From Labrenzia sp. VG12 (lineage in GTDB: Bacteria; Pseudomonadota; Alphaproteobacteria; Rhizobiales; Stappiaceae): 64,000 bases of DNA. The position numbers and the translations under genes were made by a program. Each line of letters opens with the position of its first letter. Positions within the stretch are counted from its first letter, which is position 1. Of the stretch, positions 44,513-53,118 are shown one piece after another. The notes beneath the pieces were generated by a model. That model worked only from the letters and a program-made list of their open reading frames with translations, ran no database searches and had not been told where the DNA came from. Location of the stretch: positions 620,001 through 684,000 of the forward strand of contig NZ_CP022529.1 in NCBI RefSeq assembly GCF_002237595.1, written 5' to 3'.

Positions 44513-45103
44513 TTAGGCTTCCTCTTCAGCCGGAGTTTCCTCGGAGACGTCGTCGCCTTCCTCGGTGCCTTCAGCTTCTTCTTCTTCTTCTTCGAATTCG
44601 AAGACATCCTGTTCCGGCGTGGTGAGGTCTTCACCGGCAGCCTGGCGAACGGCTTCGTCTTCGGAGCGGGCGACGTTGACGCTGATGGCGACTTCGACTT
44701 CCGGGTGCAGCTGGATCAGAACGTTGTGCAGGCCGATGGTCTTGATCGGGCTGCGCAGTTCAACCTGGCTGCGGGCAACGGTGAAGCCGGCTGCCGTCAG
44801 GCCTTCGGCGATGTCGCGCGTGGAAACGGAACCGTAGAGCTGGCCGGTTTCGCCAGCGGAACGGATCATGACGAGGGATTCGCCGTCGAGCTTTGCAGCA
44901 ACGGCTTCCGCCTCGCTCTTGCGCTCCAGGTTCCGGGCTTCGAGCTGAGCGCGCTCACGTTCGAAACGCTCGAGGTTGGCCTTGTTGGCGCGCAGCGCCT
45001 TGCCCTGCGGCAGCAGGTAGTTACGGGCATAGCCGTCACGTACTTTGACGGTGTCGCCCATCTGGCCGAGCTTTGCGATACGCTCAAGAAGGATGATTTG
45101 CAT
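44513..45103 (-). CDS. rplI: Ribosomal protein bL9
   Basis: A 196-residue protein starting MQIILLERIAKLGQMGDTVK, the standard bL9 opening, with RDGYARNYLLPQGKAL near residue 22. The last about 45 residues are an acidic Glu-rich extension (EEEEEEAEGTEEGDD), which makes it longer than the 149 residues of the E. coli protein; acidic C-terminal tails are common in alphaproteobacterial bL9. Confidence 0.96.
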   Translation of the reverse strand: MQIILLERIAKLGQMGDTVKVRDGYARNYLLPQGKALRANKANLERFERERAQLEARNLERKSEAEAVAAKLDGESLVMIRSAGETGQLYGSVSTRDIAEGLTAAGFTVARSQVELRSPIKTIGLHNVLIQLHPEVEVAISVNVARSEDEAVRQAAGEDLTTPEQDVFEFEEEEEEAEGTEEGDDVSEETPAEEEA

Positions 45104-45213
45104 GTCTTTCTCCTACTGTCCCACCTTTTCGGTGGTTAGAGACCGTTTGCCCGCGGTCCCAATCCGGGTCTCCCGGGCTGGCCCGGGAGAAAAGGCCCTC
45201 GAAAGAGGAGGGC

Positions 45214-45462
45214 TTAGCTGATCACGAAAGGCAGCAGGCCGAGCAGGCGGGCGCGCTTGATGGCGCGGGCCAGTTCACGCTGCTTCTTCGCGGAGACCGC
45301 GGTGATGCGGCTCGGGACGATCTTGCCGCGCTCGGAAATGTAGCGCTGCAGCAGACGGATGTCCTTGTAGTCGATCTTCGGAGCGTTGGAGCCGGAGAAC
45401 GGGCAGGTCTTCCGGCGACGGAAGAACGGACGGCGGCTCGGCATTTGTGCGATATCAACCAT
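45214..45462 (-). CDS. rpsR: Ribosomal protein bS18
   Basis: An 82-residue protein containing FFRRRKTCPFSG, IDYKDIRLLQRYISERGKI, and KKQRELARAIKRARLLGLLPF, the invariant bS18 sequence. It lies 6 bp downstream of rpsF on the minus strand. Confidence 0.97.
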   Translation of the reverse strand: MVDIAQMPSRRPFFRRRKTCPFSGSNAPKIDYKDIRLLQRYISERGKIVPSRITAVSAKKQRELARAIKRARLLGLLPFVIS

Positions 45463-45468
45463 TATCTC

Positions 45469-45879
45469 TTACTCCCCTTCAGCCCGGCGCGGAGGACGGC
45501 TGCCACCCGGACGGTCGCCGCGGTCGCCACGGCCACCGCCACGGCGGTCGTCGCGGTCACGCTTCTGCATCATTGCAGACGGCTCTTCTTCGAGCTCATC
45601 GACGCGGAAGGTCATGTAACGCAGAACGTCTTCGCTGAGGCCCATCTGACGCTCCATCTCGGCAACCGCTGCATGCGGGGCTTCGATGTTCATCAGGGTG
45701 TAGTGAGCCTTGCGGTTCTTCTTGATGCGGTAAGCCAGGGTGCGCAGACCCCAGTTTTCCACCTTGCCGACAGTGCCGCCAGCGCCTTCGATGAGGCCCT
45801 TGTACTGTTCGACGAGTTGTTCGACCTGCTGGGCCGAAACGTCCTGGCGAGCCAGGAATACGTGCTCGTAAAGAGGCAT
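45469..45879 (-). CDS. rpsF: Ribosomal protein bS6
   Basis: A 136-residue protein: MPLYEHVFLARQDVSAQQVE at the start, NWGLRTLAYRIKKNRKAHY near 43 and LSEDVLRYM near 85. The C-terminal tail (about 105-136) is Arg/Gly/Asp-rich, an extension frequent in alphaproteobacteria. It is the first gene of the operon. Confidence 0.97.
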   Translation of the reverse strand: MPLYEHVFLARQDVSAQQVEQLVEQYKGLIEGAGGTVGKVENWGLRTLAYRIKKNRKAHYTLMNIEAPHAAVAEMERQMGLSEDVLRYMTFRVDELEEEPSAMMQKRDRDDRRGGGRGDRGDRPGGSRPPRRAEGE

Positions 45880-46053
45880 GGAAACAAGCCTTTCTCATGT
45901 TGACAACGCGGGACTGGCGCAGAGCCTCCTCGTAGCCCTCTGAAAGGCACGAGAATTCTAACGAGAGCGGAGACACGGGAAGTCGGATCGTTTGACAGAT
46001 CCTGGCTTGCGCCCTTCCGTTCAGCCCCCGGCCAAATCCCGGATGAAGCGCGC

Positions 46054-46081
46054 TCTATACTCTGTTGGGCGCAAAATGCAA
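46054..46081 (-). promoter_or_regulatory. Candidate rpsF operon promoter
   Basis: On the minus strand TTGCAT (46081-46076), a 16-bp spacer and TATAGA (46059-46054). Transcription from here would give a leader of about 165 nt before rpsF, long enough for an autoregulatory S6:S18 site; a hairpin with CTCGT/ACGAG arms occurs in that leader near 45930-45955. Confidence 0.45.
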
Positions 46082-46268
46082 GTGCCGAGCTGTCATTTCG
46101 CGGCGAAATCGGCAAAATTGGCCTGAACGCGGAATTCTCAGCCGAAATGGCCCGCCTGCGTCAGGCGTTTTTCACATTCAGCCTGGCCAAATCAATCCTG
46201 CAAGGCAGATATGCAGGCCGAATTCACGGAAAAGCGCCCGATTCTCGGAATTGAGAGTGTGCAGGGCC

Positions 46269-46295
46269 TTGACAGTAAGGTCCCGGACGTATCAT
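46269..46295 (+). promoter_or_regulatory. Possible fabD promoter
   Basis: TTGACA at 46269-46274 is a perfect -35 match; TATCAT at 46290-46295 is a reasonable -10, but the spacer is only 15 bp. It lies about 120 bp upstream of the fabD start. The short spacing keeps confidence low. Confidence 0.4.
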
Positions 46296-46416
46296 AGGCT
46301 CGCGCCAACATTCGATTTCAGTCCGGAACGGGCTGTCTTATCCGCTTTCAAAAAGCCATGGGCCTGACGCCAGTCACTGATCGGGCCCGCGCACGAGTCT
46401 ACGGAGGCGTTTCCAG

Positions 46417-47361
46417 ATGACCATCGCATTCACATTCCCCGGACAGGGCAGCCAGAGCGTCGGCATGGGCAAGGGGCTCGCCGATGCGTTTCCGGAGGCC
46501 AGGGCGGTCTTCGACGAAGTCGACGAGGCTCTCGGGCAGAAACTGTCCGATGTCATGTGGACCGGACCGGAAGACGCCCTGACGCTGACCGCCAATGCTC
46601 AGCCTGCACTGATGGCGGTAAGCCTGGCGACAATGCGCGTGCTTGAGGCGCGCGGTCTTGATCTTGCGGCCAGCGTGTCCTTCGTCGCCGGGCATTCGCT
46701 TGGTGAATACTCGGCCCTGGCTGCTGCCGGCAGCCTGGATGTCGGAACGGCTGCACGTTTGCTGCGGGTGCGCGGCGATGCCATGCAAAATGCAGTGCCG
46801 GTCGGGCAGGGCGCCATGGCTGCGCTGCTCGGGCTCGAGTTCGAGGCGGCCGTTGAAGTCGCGGAAGCTGCCGCCCAGGGCGAAGTCTGCCAGGCGGCAA
46901 ACGACAATGCGCCGGGTCAGGTCGTGGTGTCCGGTCATCTGGCGGCTGTCGAACGTGCCATTGAAATCGCCAAGGCCAAGGGCGCGCGCCGCGCAGTCAT
47001 GCTGCCGGTCAGTGCACCGTTCCATTGCGCCCTGATGGCGCCGGCTGCCGACAAGATGTCCGAAGCGCTGGCGAATGCCCAGATCAACGCACCGAAGGTT
47101 CCGCTCGTTGCCAACGTCCTGGCGCAGCCGATCAGCGATCCGGACGAAATCCGGGCCCGTCTCGTTGAACAGGTCACCGGCACCGTGCGCTGGCGCGAAA
47201 GCGTGACCTGGCTTGCCGAAAACGGCGTCGACACGTTCGTGGAAGTTGGAACCGGCAAGGTTCTGACCGGCATGATCAAGCGGATTGCCAAAGAAGCCAC
47301 CGGCATCGCCGTGAATACACCGGAAGATATCGACGCGCTTCTGGAAAAGATCTCCGGTTAA
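46417..47361 (+). CDS. fabD: Malonyl-CoA:ACP transacylase
   Basis: A 314-residue enzyme loading malonyl groups onto ACP for fatty-acid synthesis. FPGQGSQ is at residues 6-12, the catalytic serine in GHSLGEYSAL near 88-97, and the catalytic His in SAPFHCALM near 200-208. First gene of the fabD-fabG-acpP-fabF block. Confidence 0.95.
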   Translation: MTIAFTFPGQGSQSVGMGKGLADAFPEARAVFDEVDEALGQKLSDVMWTGPEDALTLTANAQPALMAVSLATMRVLEARGLDLAASVSFVAGHSLGEYSALAAAGSLDVGTAARLLRVRGDAMQNAVPVGQGAMAALLGLEFEAAVEVAEAAAQGEVCQAANDNAPGQVVVSGHLAAVERAIEIAKAKGARRAVMLPVSAPFHCALMAPAADKMSEALANAQINAPKVPLVANVLAQPISDPDEIRARLVEQVTGTVRWRESVTWLAENGVDTFVEVGTGKVLTGMIKRIAKEATGIAVNTPEDIDALLEKISG

Positions 47362-47426
47362 GGCTTATATCTCCCAGGACCCGACGTGGCCCGACCGGGC
47401 CGACCTCAACAACGGAAGGATTCCAT

Positions 47427-48164
47427 ATGTTCAGCTTGCAAGGGAAAAACGCGCTTGTCACCGGCGCCACGGGCGGGATCGGTGAGGCCATCGCGCGTGC
47501 GCTTCATGCGCAGGGCGCGACTGTTTCCTTGTCCGGAACGCGGGCTGAGAAACTGGAAGCGCTTGCCGCCGATCTCGGCGAGCGCGCCTTCGTCACACCG
47601 GCCAACCTGTCCGATCGCGACGCCGTGGATGGGCTGCTTCCGGCTGCGGAAGAAAAAATGGGCTCCGTTGACATCCTGGTCAACAATGCCGGTATCACCC
47701 GCGACAACATCTTCATGCGCATGAAGGACGAGGAATGGGACCAGGTGATCGAAGTCAACCTGAGCTCCGGTTTCCGTCTGTGCCGCGCCGCCATCAAGGG
47801 CATGATGAAGCGCCGCTCCGGCCGGATTGTCGGCATCACCTCCGTCGTCGGCGTGACCGGCAACCCGGGGCAGGTGAACTATGCCGCCGCCAAGGCGGGC
47901 ATGATCGGCATGTACAAGTCGCTTGCCCGGGAAGTGGCCAGCCGCAACATCACCGTCAACACGATTGCGCCGGGTTTCATCGAAACGGCCATGACCGACG
48001 CGCTGAACGACAAGCAAAAAGAATCGATTTTGACAAGTGTCCCTGCAGGACGTTTGGGCACTTCCGCCGAGATCGCTTCGGCCGCTCTATATCTTGCCAG
48101 TGACGAGGCTGCCTACGTGACCGGGCAGACACTCCACGTCAATGGCGGCATGGCTATGATTTAA
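47427..48164 (+). CDS. fabG: 3-oxoacyl-ACP reductase
   Basis: A 245-residue NADPH-dependent SDR. TGATGGIG (residues 12-19), NNAG (about 87-90), the catalytic Ser in ITSVVG and Tyr/Lys in YAAAKAGM are all present, and NTIAPGFIETAMTD is the FabG-type substrate loop. It follows fabD by 65 bp. Confidence 0.95.
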   Translation: MFSLQGKNALVTGATGGIGEAIARALHAQGATVSLSGTRAEKLEALAADLGERAFVTPANLSDRDAVDGLLPAAEEKMGSVDILVNNAGITRDNIFMRMKDEEWDQVIEVNLSSGFRLCRAAIKGMMKRRSGRIVGITSVVGVTGNPGQVNYAAAKAGMIGMYKSLAREVASRNITVNTIAPGFIETAMTDALNDKQKESILTSVPAGRLGTSAEIASAALYLASDEAAYVTGQTLHVNGGMAMI

Positions 48165-48404
48165 AAGGAAGTTTCGCCAAGCAGGCAAAAAAAATCCGGG
48201 CCGCTCAAGAGCGGTCTGGACCGGCTGGTAAAGGTCAACAAAGTGTGTTACCAACCCGCCGATCGCTACGAATTGCGCCGATCTCCGGGATTCCGGCTAG
48301 ACGGTGCGAGGAAGTTTAGGCCGCGATTTCGCACCGCCGCTTGCTAATGGACGGTCAGGGGCAGTTTCGCGTGAGATGATTAGAGAAAACTAAGGAAGTG
48401 AAAA

Positions 48405-48638
48405 ATGAGCGATATCGCGGATCGGGTAAAGAAGATCGTTGTTGAGCACCTCGGTGTAGACGCTGAGAAAGTTGTCGAGGGCGCCAGCTTCATCGACGAC
48501 CTGGGCGCAGACAGCCTCGACACCGTTGAGCTGGTCATGGCATTCGAAGAAGAATTCGGCGTGGAAATCCCGGACACCGCAGCAGAAACCATTCTGACTG
48601 TTGGCGACGCTGTGAAGTTTCTCGAAGCCAACAAGTAA
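48405..48638 (+). CDS. acpP: Acyl carrier protein
   Basis: A 77-residue acidic protein with the phosphopantetheine serine in GADSLDTVELVM (Ser near residue 37). AAGGAAG stands upstream of the ATG. A 240-bp gap after fabG suggests that acpP also has its own promoter. Confidence 0.97.
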   Translation: MSDIADRVKKIVVEHLGVDAEKVVEGASFIDDLGADSLDTVELVMAFEEEFGVEIPDTAAETILTVGDAVKFLEANK

Positions 48639-48675
48639 GGGCCCTTTCGCCCTTCTTGAGAACTATTTGAAGATC

Positions 48676-48706
48676 GGGCCGGCGGGGTCGAATCCCCGCC
48701 CGGCCC
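48676..48706. terminator. GC-rich hairpin between acpP and fabF
   Basis: GGGCCGGCGGGG / CCCCG-C-CCGGCCC form a 12-bp stem with one bulged C around the 6-base loop TCGAAT. A smaller hairpin, AAGGGC/GCCCTT, lies just after the acpP stop (48637-48654). It probably reduces read-through from the very highly expressed acpP into fabF, but no long T-run follows. Confidence 0.5.
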
Positions 48707-48727
48707 TTCCAACGTAAGTGCAGGTGT

Positions 48728-49993
48728 ATGAGGCGAGTTGTCGTAACTGGGTTGGGCATGGTCACGCCGCTTGGCTGTGGTGTCGATGTCACTTGGAAAA
48801 AGATCCTTGAGGGACAAAGCGGGGCCAACAAGGTCACCAATTTCAAGGTCGACGATTTGGCCTGCCAAATCGCCTGCCAGATCCCCCGCGATCCGTCCGT
48901 CGAGGGAGCGTTCAATCCGGATGACTGGATGGACGTCAAGGAACAGCGCAAGGTCGACGACTTCATCGTCTATGCGATGGCAGCTGCCGATCAGGCCATG
49001 GCCGATTCAGGCTACAAGGCGGAAACCTACGACCAGCAGGCACGCTCCGGCGTTCTGATAGGGTCGGGCATCGGTGGTCTGCAGGGCATCGAACAGGGCG
49101 CGCATCTGCTCGCTGAAAAGGGTCCGCGCCGCGTCTCGCCGTTCTTCATTCCCGGTCGCCTGATCAACCTTGCCGGCGGCTACGTGTCGATCCGGCACGG
49201 CCTGAAGGGCCCCAACCACGCCGTTGTGACCGCCTGTTCCACAGGCGCGCATGCCATCGGGGATGCGTCCCGCCTGATCGCCTTCGGCGACGCGGATGTC
49301 ATGGTTGCCGGTGGTACGGAATCGCCGGTTTGCCGGCTGGCGCTGGCCGGATTTGCGGCTTGCCGCGCCCTGTCCACCGCCTTCAACGACGAACCGGAAC
49401 GCGGTTCCCGCCCGTATGACGTTGCCCGCGACGGCTTCGTGATGGGCGAGGGCGCCGGCGTTGTGGTTCTGGAAGAATATGAACATGCCGTCCGCCGCGG
49501 CGCCAAGATCTATGCCGAAGTGATCGGCTATGGCCTGTCCGGCGACGCCTATCACATCACCGCGCCGTCCTCCGATGGCGATGGTGCCTACCGGTGCATG
49601 GAAGCAGCGCTGAAGCGCGCAGAGGTGACGCCGGCCGATGTGGACTACGTCAATGCCCACGGCACATCGACGCCGCTCGGCGACGAGATTGAACTGGGTG
49701 CCGTGACCCGCCTGTCCGGGGAACACGCTTCGAGCCTGACCATGTCATCGACCAAGTCGTCGATCGGTCACCTTCTGGGCGCCGCCGGCGCCGTCGAGGC
49801 CATCTTCTCCGTGCTCGCAATTCGCGACAGCATGGCACCGCCGACGATCAATCTCGACAATCCCTCAGTGGAAACGGAAATCGATCTGGTGGCGCACAAG
49901 CCGAAGAAGCTGGACATCAATGTCGCCCTTTCCAATTCCTTCGGGTTCGGCGGCACCAATGCCTCGCTTGTCTTCCGTAAAGTTGCCGCATAA
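48728..49993 (+). CDS. fabF: 3-oxoacyl-ACP synthase II
   Basis: A 421-residue condensing enzyme elongating acyl-ACP. The catalytic triad is visible: Cys in VVTACSTGAHAI (near 169), His in YVNAHGTSTPLGD (near 312) and His in SIGHLLGAAGAVEA (near 348). The C-terminal SFGFGGTNASLVF is the family ending. Confidence 0.96.
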   Translation: MRRVVVTGLGMVTPLGCGVDVTWKKILEGQSGANKVTNFKVDDLACQIACQIPRDPSVEGAFNPDDWMDVKEQRKVDDFIVYAMAAADQAMADSGYKAETYDQQARSGVLIGSGIGGLQGIEQGAHLLAEKGPRRVSPFFIPGRLINLAGGYVSIRHGLKGPNHAVVTACSTGAHAIGDASRLIAFGDADVMVAGGTESPVCRLALAGFAACRALSTAFNDEPERGSRPYDVARDGFVMGEGAGVVVLEEYEHAVRRGAKIYAEVIGYGLSGDAYHITAPSSDGDGAYRCMEAALKRAEVTPADVDYVNAHGTSTPLGDEIELGAVTRLSGEHASSLTMSSTKSSIGHLLGAAGAVEAIFSVLAIRDSMAPPTINLDNPSVETEIDLVAHKPKKLDINVALSNSFGFGGTNASLVFRKVAA

Positions 49994-50008
49994 CCCCTTC
50001 ACATTTGC

Positions 50009-50048
50009 CGCACCGGACCGATTCTGTCGGTCCGGTGCGATTTCTTTT
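50009..50048 (+). terminator. Rho-independent terminator after fabF
   Basis: CGCACCGGACCG / CGGTCCGGTGCG form a perfect 12-bp stem with a 7-base loop followed by ATTTCTTTT, 15 bp past the fabF stop. It marks the end of the fab block. Confidence 0.93.
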
Positions 50049-50115
50049 GTGACAACTGGTGTGTTCGAGCCGATATCGGCCAAGAAGCGGCTCGAACCTG
50101 GAGGTGCGAACCGAT

Positions 50116-51246
50116 ATGCGCATTAAGCCGAAAAGCCCGCGCGAAGCCTTGCAGCCGGAGCAGGCACCGGCACCGCCGCAGCGCTCCCGCCATGTGCGCA
50201 ACCCGCTGGTCATCCTGATCAACCTGGTGATCACGCTGGCCGTCTTCGGTCTGGCGACCGTGGGCGGCGCTCTCTACTTTGGCAAGAAGAAGTTCGAGGA
50301 AGCCGGCCCGCTTGCGACGGACGCCACGGTTGTGATCTCTTCCGGATCAGGCCTGTCGGGCATCACCGACCGTCTCGCCGGCCAGGGCGTCATCGACGAC
50401 AGCATGATTGACGAGTGGATCTTCAATCTCGGCATCCGCTTCTACAAGAACGCCACCAATCTGAAAGCCGGCGAATACGCCTTTGCACCGGGTGTCTCCA
50501 TGCACCAGGTCATGACCGATCTGGTGGAAGGCAACGCGGTCACGCATTCCGTCACCATTCCGGAAGGCTGGACCACCGCCCAGATCATCGATCGTGTGCG
50601 CAAACACCCGGTTCTGGTCGGCGAGATCACGGACGTGCCGGGCGAGGGCGCCCTGCTGCCCGAGACCTACACCTTTGCACGCGGCATGACCCGTCAGGGC
50701 GTGCTCGACCAGATGAAGGCGGCGCAGGACAAGCTGCTCGCCGAGGTCTGGGAGCGGCGGACCAGCGATCTGCCGGTCAATTCGCCCGAGGAGCTGGTGA
50801 TCCTGGCGTCGATCGTCGAGAAGGAAACCGCACTGGCCGATGAGCGCCCGCGCGTTGCCGGCGTCTTCGTCAACCGTCTCAACAAGAACATGCGCCTGCA
50901 GTCGGATCCCACGATCCTCTACGGCCTTTACGGCGGCGAGGCCTGGCTCAAGGACAGGTCGGCCATCAAGCAGTCCGAGCTGAAGGCGGAAAACAAGTAC
51001 AACACCTATCAGATCGACGGCCTGCCGCCGGGACCGATCGGCAATCCGGGCCGGGCGGCCATGGAAGCGGTCGCCAACCCGTCGCGCACACTGGATCTCT
51101 TCTTTGTGGCGGACGGCACCGGCGGGCACATTTTTGCCGAGACCTACGAGCAGCACCAGGCGAATGTGCGTAAGTGGCGCAAGATCGAACGGGAACGCCG
51201 GCAGCAACAGCAAAACCAGGAAACGCAGCCGGCAACATCGAACTGA
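50116..51246 (+). CDS. mltG: Endolytic murein transglycosylase MltG
   Basis: A 376-residue inner-membrane enzyme from ATG 50116 with GGAGG upstream. After a proline-rich cytoplasmic N-terminus there is one membrane helix (about 33-55). The YceG domain holds the LysM-like subdomain (about 70-150) and the catalytic Glu in ILASIVEKETALADERPRVA near 237. It cleaves nascent glycan strands and is thought to set glycan length. The C-terminus is Gln-rich. Confidence 0.94.
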   Translation: MRIKPKSPREALQPEQAPAPPQRSRHVRNPLVILINLVITLAVFGLATVGGALYFGKKKFEEAGPLATDATVVISSGSGLSGITDRLAGQGVIDDSMIDEWIFNLGIRFYKNATNLKAGEYAFAPGVSMHQVMTDLVEGNAVTHSVTIPEGWTTAQIIDRVRKHPVLVGEITDVPGEGALLPETYTFARGMTRQGVLDQMKAAQDKLLAEVWERRTSDLPVNSPEELVILASIVEKETALADERPRVAGVFVNRLNKNMRLQSDPTILYGLYGGEAWLKDRSAIKQSELKAENKYNTYQIDGLPPGPIGNPGRAAMEAVANPSRTLDLFFVADGTGGHIFAETYEQHQANVRKWRKIERERRQQQQNQETQPATSN

Positions 51247-51288
51247 CCGCGTCCGCGGCAGGCGCCGGACGGAAAACCGGAGGGGCAG

Positions 51289-52182
51289 ATGGCACTTGCC
51301 AGCATGACAGGGTTCGCGCGGGCGATCGGGGAAGCGGGTCCCGTGCGCTGGACCTGGGAACTCAGATCCGTCAACGGCAAGTCGCTGGACCTGCGCATTC
51401 GCATTCCGGCCGGGCTGGAAACCCTGGAACCGAAAATCCGCGAGCGCTGCAGCAAGGTGCTGCGCCGCGGCAACGTGTCCATTGGCCTTGCCATGCAGCG
51501 CGACCAGTCGGCGCAGCAGCTGCAGGTCAACGAAGCGGCGCTTGAGGCCGTGCTGTCGACCATCGATCTTCTGAAACAACGTGTGCCGGACCTGGCGCCG
51601 CCGTCCCTCGATGGCATTCTGTCCCAGAAGGGTGTCTTTGACCTGAAGGAACCCGAGGACGACGAGGCTGCCCAGGCTGCGCTTCACAAGGCGCTGCTGA
51701 CCTCGCTCGATGGCGCCCTGATCGATCTGGTCGACATGCGCCACACGGAAGGCCACGCGATCAGCACGGTTGTGCGCGGTCAGATCGACCGGATCGCGGA
51801 ACTGACGCAAGCTGCCGAAACCCTGCCGGCCCGCAAGCCCGAGGCGATCAAGGCCCGGCTGAAGAAACAGGTCGCCGAGCTGATGGATGCCTCCGACGGC
51901 CAGCTGGACCCGCAGCGCCTCCACCAGGAAGCGGTTCTGCTGGCGACCAAGGCCGATATCCGCGAAGAGCTCGACCGGCTGCAGGCCCATGTCGCCGCCG
52001 TCCGCGATCTGATGGACAGCGGCGGCGCAATCGGCCGGCGTCTCGATTTCCTGGCACAGGAATTTAACCGGGAAGCCAATACACTGTGCTCCAAGTCGAA
52101 TGACGTGGATCTGACGGCCATCGGGCTGGACTTGAAAGCCGTTATCGATCAAATGCGTGAGCAGATACAGAATCTGGAGTAA
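51289..52182 (+). CDS. YicC-family endoribonuclease
   Basis: A 297-residue protein starting MALASMTGFARA, the universal YicC opening. The YicC N-domain (about 2-155) and the DUF1732 C-domain (about 210-297; GGAIGRRLDFLAQEFNREAN and TLCSKSNDVDLT) are both present. Family members have been described as RNases (YicC/YloC). gmk follows by 5 bp, the usual order. Confidence 0.94.
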   Translation: MALASMTGFARAIGEAGPVRWTWELRSVNGKSLDLRIRIPAGLETLEPKIRERCSKVLRRGNVSIGLAMQRDQSAQQLQVNEAALEAVLSTIDLLKQRVPDLAPPSLDGILSQKGVFDLKEPEDDEAAQAALHKALLTSLDGALIDLVDMRHTEGHAISTVVRGQIDRIAELTQAAETLPARKPEAIKARLKKQVAELMDASDGQLDPQRLHQEAVLLATKADIREELDRLQAHVAAVRDLMDSGGAIGRRLDFLAQEFNREANTLCSKSNDVDLTAIGLDLKAVIDQMREQIQNLE

Positions 52183-52187
52183 GCCCC

Positions 52188-52895
52188 ATGACCGACGCCC
52201 CCGCCGGAACGCCGTCCGGAACCACCGTCAGCGCGGAAGAGGCCGAACAGCAGCGCCGCGGGCTGATGCTGGTTCTGTCGTCGCCTTCGGGCGCGGGCAA
52301 GTCGACCATTGCGCGGCTGCTTCTGGACAAGGAAGACAATCTCGCCCTGTCGATTTCCGTCACGACCCGGCCGCGCCGGTCCAGCGAGGTCGACGGTGTC
52401 CATTACCACTTCCTCGATCCAGGCCGCTTTGAACAGATGCGTGAGCATGACGAGCTGCTGGAATGGGCGGAAGTGCACGGCAACTACTATGCAACGCCGC
52501 GCGGGCCGGTCGAGAACGCGATCGAGAACGGGCGCGACATCCTGTTCGACATCGACATCCAGGGCACGTTCCAGCTCTACGAGAAGATGCGCTCGGACGT
52601 CGTCTCCATCTTCATCCTGCCGCCGTCGATCGCGGAGATGAAATCCCGCCTGAAGCGGCGCGCGGAAGACACCGACGATGTCATCGCCAAGCGCATGAAG
52701 ACCGCCGTCGGCGAAATGCGGCACTGGGAAAAATACGATTATGTGGTCGTCAATGACGACCTGGAACGGGCCTATGAAAACGTCCGCGCCATCCTGCGCG
52801 CCGAACGCCTGAAGCAATACCGCTCGCCAAAGATCGGCCCGCTCATTCAGGGCATGGTGGATGACCTGGAAGCGGAGCTCGGCGGCGCGGGCTGA
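52188..52895 (+). CDS. gmk: Guanylate kinase
   Basis: A 235-residue GMP kinase with a 25-residue non-conserved N-terminal extension. The P-loop is SSPSGAGKSTIARLL near residues 36-50; SVTTRPRRSSEVDGVHYHF and LEWAEVHGNYYATPRG form the GMP site, and FDIDIQG and FILPPS follow. It is the last gene of the plus-strand block before the AT-rich islet. Confidence 0.95.
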   Translation: MTDAPAGTPSGTTVSAEEAEQQRRGLMLVLSSPSGAGKSTIARLLLDKEDNLALSISVTTRPRRSSEVDGVHYHFLDPGRFEQMREHDELLEWAEVHGNYYATPRGPVENAIENGRDILFDIDIQGTFQLYEKMRSDVVSIFILPPSIAEMKSRLKRRAEDTDDVIAKRMKTAVGEMRHWEKYDYVVVNDDLERAYENVRAILRAERLKQYRSPKIGPLIQGMVDDLEAELGGAG

Positions 52896-53118
52896 GGGTG
52901 GCTTGGCGCAGCAGAAACTGGGCGGACCATGTTCGAGGTCTCTTCCTTCGTTTACAATAAAACGACCTAAATCGTTTCGAATTCTTCGGAATAATAATAA
53001 AAGTAAAAACGTCCGCCATTTTATTTTTAACTGCAGAAAAAAACGCCAGGAGTTTAATTTACTGAGAGTATAGTTTTAATGCATAGTCACCGCAATGAAG
53101 ACTGCTGTAATCAACATC
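52896..53118. other. Left boundary of the AT-rich islet
   Basis: From about 52950 base composition falls abruptly (runs such as AATAATAATAAAAG and CATTTTATTTTTAAC). No gene, repeat or attachment-site-like duplication is recognisable by eye. Confidence 0.55.

Larger units (their letters stand above)
45880..46416. other. Divergent promoter region between rpsF and fabD
   Basis: About 537 bp without a convincing gene. It contains the likely rpsF promoter and leader on the minus strand, and a possible fabD promoter on the plus strand (given separately). Open frames on the plus strand here lack ribosome sites and known motifs. Confidence 0.6.

Noticed and set aside
48676..48706. tRNA-like 3' half (T-arm GGGG-TCGAAT-CCCC with GGGCCGG acceptor-like stem)
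   Set aside because: The loop is six rather than seven bases, no D-arm or anticodon arm lies in between, and both strands of the 'acceptor' directly continue the T-stem. It is a simple hairpin.
50347..52152. 601-codon minus-strand frame across mltG and yicC
   Set aside because: Mirror of two conserved genes; no domain or ribosome binding site.
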